A stretch of 18,218 nucleotides of DNA from DASTBU01 sp035711845 (GTDB taxonomy: Bacteria > Acidobacteriota > Vicinamibacteria > Vicinamibacterales > 2-12-FULL-66-21): the NCBI GenBank assembly GCA_035711845.1, contig DASTBU010000039.1, forward strand, positions 1-18,218, written 5' to 3'. Both the position numbers and the translations under genes were made by a program. Of this stretch, positions 8,401 through 14,491 are shown one piece after another (the stretch's first letter is position 1; each line of letters begins with the position of its first letter). The notes below the pieces were generated by a model. It was given only the letters and a program-made list of their open reading frames with translations, ran no database searches and had not been told where the DNA came from.

Positions 8401-8545
8401 CGGGCAGCACGCCTCCCTGAGCATCCGTGACCACGCCCAGCAGGCTGCCGGTGGTCGCGGTTTGCGCGGACAGCGATGCGCCTCCCAGTAACAGGAGACA
8501 CAAGAAGCCCGTCAGGCTCCCGAAAGCCTTGATGGATGATTTCAT
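5441..8545 (-). CDS. Oar-like TonB-dependent outer-membrane receptor
   Basis: A 1034-residue outer-membrane transporter of the Oar/carboxypeptidase-regulatory-like type common in Acidobacteria. Order of parts: signal peptide (1-28, cleavage after LSAQ), a CarboxypepD-reg-like beta-sandwich (about 33-114, with GVVTDAQGGVLPGA and GDGRYNILNLRVGPYTV), a plug domain (about 140-290, with NNVQIDGAVYNDVFG and GGGINAITKSGTNDLHGTGYFFG), then a large beta-barrel rich in Asn, Tyr and Phe. The C-terminus ends in Arg-Phe, a typical barrel-assembly signal. No SusD partner, TonB or ExbBD gene is next to it, and the ligand cannot be read from sequence. ATG 8545 has GGGAG 8 nt upstream. The VWFA gene lies 217 bp upstream on the same strand, but an extended -10 element in the gap suggests separate transcription. 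Confidence 0.95.
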   Translation of the reverse strand: MKSSIKAFGSLTGFLCLLLLGGASLSAQTATTGSLLGVVTDAQGGVLPGATISAVHTPTNTTYEAVTGGDGRYNILNLRVGPYTVSATMSGFRKEERLNVPVTLGEQRTVDFRMSLETIAETVDVMAAVSIIDSSRAGTADNVSQAAVENLPTISRNLLDIARTSPYFNPTGLNDEPLAVSVAGRNNRYNNVQIDGAVYNDVFGLAASGTPGGQTETQPISLDAIQELQLLVSPYDVRQGGFSGGGINAITKSGTNDLHGTGYFFGRNQDWVGESPTGTKVGQFKDQQFGASLGGRVVRDRAFFFGNVDWSRRDNPSGVSVSGSGQQFGRTDEIDRFLNILRTQYGYDPGGTEEFIRTVDSDKIFVRGDVNLTVQHRLTARHNYLDALNDIGRPDLQTYFMPDNFYRIANKTNSFVTQLNSTFGTAVNEFRFTYTRVRDRRGAQPFEERPFPFVRVNLSSGSVRAGRENFSTANELDQDVVEINNDLTWLRGNHTLTIGTHNEFFDFRNLFIRDNFGNYTFNSLDLFEQGLAQSFDYSFSLTGNPKQPAEFRVRQYGFYAGDQWRPVSALTLTFGVRADIPTFPDKPTANPASEAAFGYRTDEVPSGVLWSPRIGFNYAIGSGNDEQIRGGFGLFSGRTPYVWLSNQFGNTGIEFRRISLGFNANNRILFSPDPDAQPTNIGNAATNEIDLIDPDYKYPSLIRTNLGYDRNLGMAGLTGTVEFLYSHNVNDIKYQNLNLRQTGTRPDGRPIFQRNLVPTLSDVIFLTNTDEGDSWSIVFKVDRPLRDRFFANASYLYGRSNSIMDGTSSQAASNWGNVYVPGDPNNPPLSRSNFDPGHRITLSGGYEIPLGGNFSATASAFYSGQSGRPYSLSYNLDYNGDLRGFNDLVYIPAGADEVQFTNGTFADFQQFIASEDCLSEFTGRIHERNACRSPWMNTFDFRVNVGLPFNRVKAEITWDVLNVINLFGSGNGLVEWANFNQLTVIRPTFAANGQPIYNLSGLFRNGQLQTAEELMLRDDLRSRWQMQLGGRIRF

Positions 8546-8640
8546 TACCTGTTACTCCCGTTCCTTTCGTTGACGGTCTGACGAAGAGCGTGGGGAATCG
8601 GCCGGCTGACAAGCGGCGCGAAGCGCTGCGACAGCCGCAA

Positions 8641-8649
8641 AGTATAGCA
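8641..8649 (-). promoter_or_regulatory. Extended -10 promoter element upstream of the TonB receptor
   Basis: The minus strand reads TGCTATACT, an extended -10 (TGnTATACT). The -35 region is poor, as is allowed for extended -10 promoters. The leader would be about 90 nt. The rest of the 8546-8762 spacer shows nothing else I can support. Confidence 0.45.
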
Positions 8650-8762
8650 GCGAGTTCAGGAGGTGGGGACTACGCGAATGTAAAAAAACGGCGAGCTGGA
8701 CAGGCGCGCAATCGACGAAATAGTGATGCGCGTCCTCCTGCCCCGGGTCTGCCTGAAAACGA

Positions 8763-10097
8763 TTACTTGGGGGGGGTAATCGGCGGAGGCGGCGGCTTGA
8801 GCGAATACTCCGTCCGGTGACGCACTTCGACGTTGGGCCGTTGGACCTTCACCTCGATCGTCCGTCGCCGCTTCCGCGGATCCGGATTATTGGAGTAGTA
8901 CCCGACCACATAGTAGTCGCTGGTTTCCGCGTCGATCCGCTTCAACCCTTTCACGAAGTCGTTCTGATTGACCACGGCAATGCCGCCGGTCAACTCCGCC
9001 AGCACGCGCAGGCTGTCCTGCGAGCCGCGAACGTAGTTCTGCCACTCGACCATGTCGATCTGTTCGTCGAGGTCGGGGCCGCCCACGAGGCCGCGGGGGT
9101 CGATTGTGTAGATCGTCGCATTTGCGCGGTTGGCGGCGCGGGTCAGCTCCGACAGCTCCATCGCCAAGTCGGCCTCGGCGAAAAGGTTTCCCTGCTTCAT
9201 GAACGGGTTGTATTGGTAATCCGAGGACCCGCCATCACCGCTGTTGTCTCCCGGCCTGGCGTAGCGTTCCGATTCGAGCTTCTGCCGCGTCTGCTGGAAC
9301 GGGTTGAAGTCGTAGCCGTTGCTGACGTAGATGAACGCCTTGCGGCGGTTGTGCACCTGCTCCAGCTTCTGCATGATGTCGTACGCCGTGGAGAACGCGA
9401 CGTGCGCGCGGTAGCGGATCTCCGCGACACCCTGCGCGCCCTCTGGCTGATCGAGGATGTCCTTGGGAGCGAGGCCGGCGCCCGAGATCTTGTTGATGGC
9501 GATGTCCAGCCGCTTGCGATCGTAGGTCAGGTCGATCGCGAGCGACGAGGGCCCCGTCGAGACGATGCCGAACATGTCGCCTTCGTGGATCAGCTCCTTC
9601 GAGACCTTTTTGAACAGATCGCGAATCCTGCCCGTGTTGCGGAAATCGAGGTGGAGATCGTCCACGAAAATGATGAAGATGCGTCCCGCCGCGTCGCTCG
9701 TCGGGCGCGTCGGCGGCAGGATGATACCCTCCTGGATCGGGGGCGGCGGCGGAGCCGCGACGTTGAAGCTGCGTCCGCCGTGCGTCAGCGTGAAGGAGAT
9801 CACCTGCTGCTTCACGCCATCCTCGTAGACCTCGAACTCGTCCTTCTTGAGATCTGCCACGAACTGCCCTGAGCTGTCGCGGACGATGACGTCGGTCGTG
9901 ATCAGCTCGACGCCGGTGCGAATGACCTGGTCGGTGCGCGCGACTCCCTGCGTCGACGGGGGCGTCTGAGGCTGGGGCTTCTGTGCCGGCGCAGGCGGCT
10001 GCTGCGTCGGGGCCTTGGCCACCACGCCGTGGCCCGTTGCGGCGGCGAGAGCCAGGATGAACGTCGTGAGCAGAACTCGAGAGTGCGTCCCGTGCAT
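8763..10097 (-). CDS. VWFA-related protein of the Acidobacteria-expanded family
   Basis: 444 residues, exported by a signal peptide (hydrophobic VLLTTFILALAAATG). A Pro/Gln-rich linker (about 30-50) leads into an N-terminal beta domain (about 55-105; ITTDVIVRDSSGQFVADLKKDEFEV is split by the family signature D-F-x-V-x-E-D-G-x-x-Q). A von Willebrand A-like domain starts near residue 139 (RIFIIFVDDLHLDF). The DxSxS metal site of classical VWA domains is replaced by FVDDLHLDF, as usual in this family. The C-terminus carries the YYVVGYYSNNPDP and R-x-I-x-V-K-V segments of the family and a Pro-rich tail. The molecular role is not established; a protein-binding role in the envelope is inferred. ATG 10097 follows the stop of the upstream gene by 19 nt. 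Confidence 0.92.
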   Translation of the reverse strand: MHGTHSRVLLTTFILALAAATGHGVVAKAPTQQPPAPAQKPQPQTPPSTQGVARTDQVIRTGVELITTDVIVRDSSGQFVADLKKDEFEVYEDGVKQQVISFTLTHGGRSFNVAAPPPPPIQEGIILPPTRPTSDAAGRIFIIFVDDLHLDFRNTGRIRDLFKKVSKELIHEGDMFGIVSTGPSSLAIDLTYDRKRLDIAINKISGAGLAPKDILDQPEGAQGVAEIRYRAHVAFSTAYDIMQKLEQVHNRRKAFIYVSNGYDFNPFQQTRQKLESERYARPGDNSGDGGSSDYQYNPFMKQGNLFAEADLAMELSELTRAANRANATIYTIDPRGLVGGPDLDEQIDMVEWQNYVRGSQDSLRVLAELTGGIAVVNQNDFVKGLKRIDAETSDYYVVGYYSNNPDPRKRRRTIEVKVQRPNVEVRHRTEYSLKPPPPPITPPK

Positions 10098-10103
10098 GAG
10101 GAA

Positions 10104-10109
10104 ATTATA
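10104..10109 (-). promoter_or_regulatory. Consensus -10 box (TATAAT) directly upstream of the VWFA gene
   Basis: A perfect TATAAT on the minus strand ends 6 nt before the ATG at 10097, and the sequence between them (TTCCTC) is no ribosome-binding site. If used, transcription would start at or next to the ATG, giving a leaderless mRNA. The -35 region is weak. Confidence 0.4.
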
Positions 10110-10116
10110 TCGAGGC

Positions 10117-10968
10117 TCAGGAATCTTCGGGATCCGGCTCTTCGTCCGGGCCTGGTGCTTCCTGCTGAGACGCCGTGTCCGCCGTGCTCGACTCCGGCGC
10201 AGTTCCCTGCCCTCCAGGCCCCTGCCCCTTCGTCCGCGCTCCCCGTCGTCGTCTTCGCTTTCTCCTGCCGACCACGGCGCGAAGAGATTCGAACACCCCT
10301 TCGTATTCCTCGAGTCCGGCCGCGACCTCGGCTTCGGTGACCCAGCTATCAGGGTTAAGACGCTCGGCCAGGCCCTTCAGCTCTTCGCGACGGGATTCGT
10401 CCATCACACGCTCGTTGATACGGGCCAGCACCTCGGCGTACCGGCCACGCAGCCGCGAGACTCCCTCGCTGCCGAGCTGGGCATGCGCCGCCGTCGGCGG
10501 GGCCACCTGCGGGACAGGCGGCTCGTCGCGTCCCTCCGGAACCTCCGATTCCCTGGCTGGAACCGAAGCTCGCCTGTCGCCCGGCTCGGGTTCCGCGTAC
10601 GGCGAGACCGCGGTCGGCGCAGGGAGCTTCGCGGCCGGCTGGCTGGTTCGGCGCTCGTCCCTGCGCCGACTCTCCGGACGACGTGAACGGTCGGTCGATC
10701 GTCTGCCGAACGGCGCCGGCGGTCGTGACTCGTCAACAGGGGTTCCGCCCTTGAGGATGCGAGTCCAATCGAACTCCACTTCCGGGTTGAACTCCTCGAG
10801 AAGCCGGATAGCTTCTTCGTCGAGCGCCGCCCGCCCCACCTTCACGGCGGGAGGCGTGCGAAACCAGTACAGCAGCCGCGGCCGTTCTTTCCCGCGTCGG
10901 CGCTCGCCCTGGACGACGAACGTGTTTTCGTAACCGCGCTTGTCGCGGCTGAACCGCAGGTAAGGCAG
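10117..10968 (-). CDS. Uncharacterised basic, disordered protein, probable CTG start
   Basis: I know no function. The N-terminal part reads MPYLRFSRDKRGYENTFVVQG, interrupted here only by my numbering, then a segment with RPRLLYWFRTPP and ALDEEAIRLLEEFNPEVEFDW, which looks like a folded domain of about 75 residues. It is followed by a long Pro/Arg/Glu-rich disordered region, a helical segment (about 165-225) and a very basic patch (RRKRRRRRG) before an acidic tail. The ordinary start available is GTG 10845, but that would discard 41 well-ordered residues. In the same frame the preceding codons contain no ATG, GTG or TTG; CTG 10968 is 3 nt after the TAG of the upstream gene and has AGAGGAAG about 6 nt before it. 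I therefore propose a CTG start and translational coupling. Confidence 0.65.
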   Translation of the reverse strand: MPYLRFSRDKRGYENTFVVQGERRRGKERPRLLYWFRTPPAVKVGRAALDEEAIRLLEEFNPEVEFDWTRILKGGTPVDESRPPAPFGRRSTDRSRRPESRRRDERRTSQPAAKLPAPTAVSPYAEPEPGDRRASVPARESEVPEGRDEPPVPQVAPPTAAHAQLGSEGVSRLRGRYAEVLARINERVMDESRREELKGLAERLNPDSWVTEAEVAAGLEEYEGVFESLRAVVGRRKRRRRRGARTKGQGPGGQGTAPESSTADTASQQEAPGPDEEPDPEDS

Positions 10969-10971
10969 GAT

Positions 10972-11601
10972 CTACTTCCTCTTCTGATTCTGGTTGCGTG
11001 GAGCGCTCTTGCGGACGGCGCCACGCGGGCGAGGCGGCGCGCCCCTCCGAGCAGCGGGTGCGGTCCGCTTCTTGACTCCGGCAGCACTCTTTTTCGCCGC
11101 GGGCGAGGATGTCGAGGATTTCGCCGGTGTTGCCGCGGCGGGTCTGGCTTGCCGCGCGGGCCGGCGGGCCTCGCCGGGCGCCCGGTGGACCAGCGTGAAC
11201 CGGGTCTGGTCCCCTATGGTGTGAAAGCTCCAGATTTCGCTGACGTTCACGCCGTTTTCGGCAGCGAGGCGGCGGGCGATGTCAACGGAGCCCGCGGGGA
11301 CGTACAGGTGAAAGGGGGCGCGTGCACGACCGAGATGGGCCCACTGGGCGCGGGCTTCGAGGTGATTGACCGACTCGGAGGTCTCCACCTCGACCGTTCC
11401 AACCAGCTTGCGGCCCCTATCTCCTGAGGTGAGCACCAGATCGGGGAAGATTACCATCTGGCCGATCTTGACCGGGACGGATTGGTCCTCGCCGATGTTG
11501 GCAACGACCTCGACACGCCGCTTGAGCTTCACCTGGAGAATCCGAATGATACGGTCGTGCTCGAGCTGCTCGCGGACAGGCCGCACGAGTATTGGGCTCA
11601 C
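10972..11601 (-). CDS. Uncharacterised protein, possible PD-(D/E)xK-like domain with basic tail
   Basis: 209 residues. The first 140 look folded; they contain FPDLVL (P53-D54), a strand-turn, then VEVETSES (E71, E73) and a helix, an arrangement reminiscent of the PD-(D/E)xK nuclease fold although the usual Lys is Thr here. This fold assignment is inference from pattern only. From about residue 145 the protein becomes an Ala/Lys/Pro/Arg-rich, histone-H1-like tail that could bind nucleic acid. The GTG start at 11601 has GGGAGG 5 nt upstream. The stop TAG (10974-10972) is directly followed, in the same frame, by the next gene. The two genes very probably form one transcription unit. Confidence 0.72.
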   Translation of the reverse strand: MSPILVRPVREQLEHDRIIRILQVKLKRRVEVVANIGEDQSVPVKIGQMVIFPDLVLTSGDRGRKLVGTVEVETSESVNHLEARAQWAHLGRARAPFHLYVPAGSVDIARRLAAENGVNVSEIWSFHTIGDQTRFTLVHRAPGEARRPARQARPAAATPAKSSTSSPAAKKSAAGVKKRTAPAARRGAPPRPRGAVRKSAPRNQNQKRK

Positions 11602-11654
11602 CTAGACCTCCCGCAGGAGAGGGTACTCTGGAAGATGCCTGAGAATGACCGGGA

Positions 11655-11660
11655 ATTATA
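11655..11660 (-). promoter_or_regulatory. Consensus -10 box (TATAAT) for the 11601 operon
   Basis: The minus strand reads TATAAT at 11660-11655, giving a leader of roughly 47 nt to GTG 11601. No good -35 hexamer is seen. Confidence 0.4.
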
Positions 11661-11701
11661 GACCTGTTCGGCCACAATTGATAGCGGCTCGCCCGCACTC
11701 C

Positions 11702-11730
11702 TTGACCTTTATCTCTACGGCCCTCAGAAT
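11702..11730 (+). promoter_or_regulatory. Candidate sigma-70 promoter for hemE
   Basis: TTGACC (11702-11707), a 17-bp spacer and CAGAAT (11725-11730) form a reasonable housekeeping promoter, about 54 nt upstream of the hemE start. Confidence 0.4.
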
Positions 11731-11783
11731 GATGCGGTGATTTCGTCGATCGACGGGCCAATTGGCGTCGCGGCCCTCCGGAC

Positions 11784-12842
11784 GTGAACGATCGGTTCCT
11801 CCGCGCCTGCCGGCGCGAGCCGGTTGACGCGACGCCGGTCTGGTTCATGCGCCAGGCGGGGCGGTATATGCCCCAGTACCGCGCCCTGCGCGAGCGGCAC
11901 TCGCTGCTCGAGCTCTGCGCCCGCCCTGAGCTGGCGGTCGAGGTTACACTGCAACCGCTCGCCGCCATCGAGGTGGACGCCGCCATTCTTTTTTCGGACC
12001 TGCTGTTGCCTTTCACGCCCATGGGTCTGCCCTTCGACTTTCTGAAGGGCGAAGGGCCTCATATCGAGAACCCCATCCGTTCAGCAGCCGATGTCGAACG
12101 CCTGCGGACGTTCGAGCCGCACGAAGCGCTCGGGCACGTGCTCGAAACCGTCCGTTTGTTGAGAATCGAGCTGGAGGGCCGGGTTCCGCTCATCGGCTTC
12201 GGCGGCGCACCCTTCACACTCGCGTCGTATGCCATCGAAGGCGGACCCTCGACTGCCTACGCGCGCACCAAGGCGTTCATGTACTCGGAGCCGGTCGCGT
12301 GGCACCGGCTCTGCGACCGTTTCGCGGAAATGATGGCGGCCTATCTGCGCGCGCAGGTCGAGGCCGGCGCCCAGGCGCTCCAGATCTTCGACTCGTGGGC
12401 GGGTGCCCTCGGGCGATCCGACTACCGGGAATTCGCGCTGCCGCATTCGAAGCGCATTTTCGAGTCGCTCGCGGACACCGGCGTGCCGCTCATCCACTTC
12501 GGTGTCGGCACGACCGCAATCCTGCGCGATCTCAAGGAGGCTGGCGGTGACGTGATCGGCCTCGACTGGCGCCAGCCCCTGGACGAGGGGTGGGCCACTG
12601 TCGGCTTCGATCGAGGGATCCAGGGCAACCTCGACCCCACCCTCCTTCTGGGGCCTCGAGATCGGCTCTTTGCCGCAGCGGACGACGTGCTCCGCCGAGC
12701 CGGCGGACGCCCCGGCCACATCTTCAATCTCGGTCACGGCGTGCTGCCCAACACTCCGCTCGAGAACGTCCAGGCACTCGCGGAGCATGTGCATCAAGAT
12801 AAGTTGTCAGCTTCCAGTTTCCAGTTTCCAGAGAGAGAGTGA
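11784..12842 (+). CDS. hemE: Uroporphyrinogen decarboxylase
   Basis: Cytoplasmic enzyme that removes four carboxyl groups from uroporphyrinogen III to give coproporphyrinogen III in haem synthesis. 352 residues, normal family length. The signatures are clear: PVWFMRQAGRYMPQYR (R23, R27 bind substrate), FSDLLLP with the catalytic Asp at 72, GFGGAPFTLASY (Tyr149), QIFDSWAG and FNLGHGVLPNTP near the C-terminus. The GTG start at 11784 aligns with the usual N-terminus, though the ribosome-binding site is weak. Oddity: the last 13 codons (from about 12801) are read through an AGTTTCC-family heptad repeat, giving KLSASSFQFPERE in place of the usual ending, so the repeat has been captured as the C-terminus. 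hemG follows 104 bp downstream. Confidence 0.96.
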   Translation: MNDRFLRACRREPVDATPVWFMRQAGRYMPQYRALRERHSLLELCARPELAVEVTLQPLAAIEVDAAILFSDLLLPFTPMGLPFDFLKGEGPHIENPIRSAADVERLRTFEPHEALGHVLETVRLLRIELEGRVPLIGFGGAPFTLASYAIEGGPSTAYARTKAFMYSEPVAWHRLCDRFAEMMAAYLRAQVEAGAQALQIFDSWAGALGRSDYREFALPHSKRIFESLADTGVPLIHFGVGTTAILRDLKEAGGDVIGLDWRQPLDEGWATVGFDRGIQGNLDPTLLLGPRDRLFAAADDVLRRAGGRPGHIFNLGHGVLPNTPLENVQALAEHVHQDKLSASSFQFPERE

Positions 12843-12940
12843 TTGATGTGAGTCACGACTGGGCAGCCTTCGGCTCTGGAAGCTGACAACCGGGAACTGG
12901 CAACTGGAAGCTGGAAGCTGGCACCTGGAAGCTGGCAACT
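12802..12940. repeat. Inverted heptad repeat, AGCTTCC/GGAAGCT family, across the hemE-hemG junction
   Basis: Left arm: AGTTGTC, AGCTTCC, AGTTTCC inside the hemE 3' end. Right arm: nine 7-bp units from 12878 to 12940 (GGAAGCT, GACAACC, GGGAACT, GGCAACT, GGAAGCT, GGAAGCT, GGCACCT, GGAAGCT, GGCAACT). A perfect 15-bp inverted repeat pairs 12803-12817 with 12876-12890 around a loop of 58 nt that contains the hemE stop. The right arm ends 6 nt before the hemG ATG and leaves no room for a standard ribosome-binding site. Confidence 0.88.
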
Positions 12941-12946
12941 TGTTTC

Positions 12947-14320
12947 ATGTCCGTGATCGTCATCGGCGGCGGCATCACCGGGCTCGCGGCGGCCTTCGAG
13001 CTCGCCACGCGCGAGGTTCCGTTCACGCTGCTCGAATCGTCGACCAGGGCAGGCGGGCTGATCCTGACCGAGCAGGTTGACGGCTTCACGATCGAGGGAG
13101 GGCCCGATTCGCTTCTCGCGCAGAAGCCCGCGGGCATCCAGTTGTGCCAGGAGGTCGGGCTCGGGCCTCGATTGATCTCGACGACGCCGCCGCGCGCGGC
13201 GTACGTCCTGCACGGCGGCCGGTTGCACAGGCTGCCCTCCCCTTCGATTCTCGGTATCCCCGCGACATGGTCGGGGATTGCCCGCTACGACCTGCTTTCC
13301 TGGCCCGCACGCGCCCGGCTTGCGCTGGAGCCGATGATCGGACGTGCCCCATCGCTGGGAGATGAATCGGTTGCCTCGTTCTTCCGCAGGCGGTTCGGAA
13401 ACGCGACGGCGCCCCTCGTCGCGCAGCCGCTGCTCGGCGGAATTCATGCCGGCGACATCGAGAAGCTTTCCGTCGGGTCGCTGTTCCCTCGCCTCGTGGA
13501 GGCGGAGGCGCAGCACGGGAGCGTCATTCGGGCCTTTCGCCACACCCATCTGCAGCAAGGACGCGAAGGGCTCTTCAGATCGCTCTCGTCGGGGATGGGC
13601 GAGCTGGTCCGAGCGATCGAGCGGCACCTTCCCCAGGGGAGCGTGCGGTTCGGCGCGACGGTAACGGGGATCGGCCGACAGGCCGACGGTTGGAGTGTCG
13701 AGTGCGGATCCGAGAGGCTGCGCGCGCGCGCGATCGTGCTGGCCGTGCCAGCGCACGTTGCGGCACGGCTGCTCACGACCGTCGATAGCGAGGCGGCGGC
13801 GCTCTGCGGCGCCGTTCCGTACGTGTCCACGGCCAGTGTCTCGCTCGCCTGGCCTCGAGTGGACGTGCGTCACGATCTCGAAGGGAGTGGGTTCGTGGTG
13901 GCCCGAAGCGCCGGCGCTCCGAGGATCACGGCCTGCACATGGGTATCTTCGAAATGGCGCGGCCGCGCGCCGGCCGGGCAGACCCTCCTCAGAGCGTTTA
14001 TCGGGGGCGCCCTCGATCCTGAGGCGGCGTCACTGCCCGACGACGAGCTGGTCGGGATTGCGGCGCGCGAGATCTCGCAGGTGCTCGGCGTCAGCGGCCG
14101 GCCGCTCCTGGCGCGCGTCCACCGCTGGCAGCACGCGGGCGCCCAGCACGAGGTCGGACACCTTGCGCGCATGGAGAAGCTCGACGAGCGGCTGTCTCTC
14201 GCCCCTGGCCTCTTTGTCGCGGGGAGCGGGTTTCGGGCGATTGGCATTCCGGATTGCGTTGCCCACGGCCGGGCGGCTGCGGCTGATGCGGCGAGACTGG
14301 TTCAGGAGCTTCCGGGTTGA
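12947..14320 (+). CDS. hemG: Protoporphyrinogen/coproporphyrinogen oxidase, HemG/HemY type
   Basis: FAD-dependent oxidase of late haem synthesis, 457 residues, usual length for the HemY/CgoX family. The Rossmann nucleotide-binding motif GGGITGLAAAFEL is at 7-19, followed by LLESSTRAGG and the family segment VDGFTIEGGPDSLL. The C-terminus has the flavin-binding GLFVAGSGFRAIGIPDCVAHGR. Whether it acts on protoporphyrinogen IX or on coproporphyrinogen III (hemY, cgoX naming) cannot be decided from sequence alone. ATG 12947 gives the canonical N-terminus; no Shine-Dalgarno is seen because repeat DNA reaches almost to the start codon. In many bacteria hemH lies between hemE and hemY; here it is absent. 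Confidence 0.93.
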   Translation: MSVIVIGGGITGLAAAFELATREVPFTLLESSTRAGGLILTEQVDGFTIEGGPDSLLAQKPAGIQLCQEVGLGPRLISTTPPRAAYVLHGGRLHRLPSPSILGIPATWSGIARYDLLSWPARARLALEPMIGRAPSLGDESVASFFRRRFGNATAPLVAQPLLGGIHAGDIEKLSVGSLFPRLVEAEAQHGSVIRAFRHTHLQQGREGLFRSLSSGMGELVRAIERHLPQGSVRFGATVTGIGRQADGWSVECGSERLRARAIVLAVPAHVAARLLTTVDSEAAALCGAVPYVSTASVSLAWPRVDVRHDLEGSGFVVARSAGAPRITACTWVSSKWRGRAPAGQTLLRAFIGGALDPEAASLPDDELVGIAAREISQVLGVSGRPLLARVHRWQHAGAQHEVGHLARMEKLDERLSLAPGLFVAGSGFRAIGIPDCVAHGRAAAADAARLVQELPG

Positions 14321-14354
14321 GTGAGCGCCTCAGCTCTACGCCGCATGTGAGATA

Positions 14355-14423
14355 CGATCACGACGATCACGACCGAGCCTCCTGAGGTGCGCATCTCATC
14401 TGCCGTGGCGATCGTCGTGGTCG
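14355..14423. repeat. Imperfect inverted repeat downstream of hemG
   Basis: 14355-14373 and 14405-14423 are complementary at 16 of 19 positions, built on ACGATC/GTCGTG words, with a 31-nt loop. It could be a hairpin that separates hemG from the methyltransferase gene. There is no T-tract, so terminator function is only possible, not shown. The period is not 7 bp, unlike the other repeats. Confidence 0.5.
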
Positions 14424-14491
14424 TCGAGCCGCACGTGGAACGGGGCTCCCGAGCTCGCGCATCGAAAGACAAACCTGGGGAGTGCACAACA

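Noticed and set aside
6365..8491. 708-codon plus-strand ORF opposite the TonB receptor
   Set aside because: It is antisense to a clearly conserved gene and has the Arg/Val/Glu-rich composition typical of shadow ORFs in GC-rich DNA; no domain is recognisable.
12794..13873. Long minus-strand ORF opposite hemG
   Set aside because: Antisense to a confident haem-pathway gene, and its C-terminal part is translated repeat DNA.
14387..14491. Longer N-terminus of the methyltransferase
   Set aside because: It would read through the inverted repeat at 14355-14423 and place a charged segment before the signal-like helix; GTG 14492 has a better ribosome-binding site.
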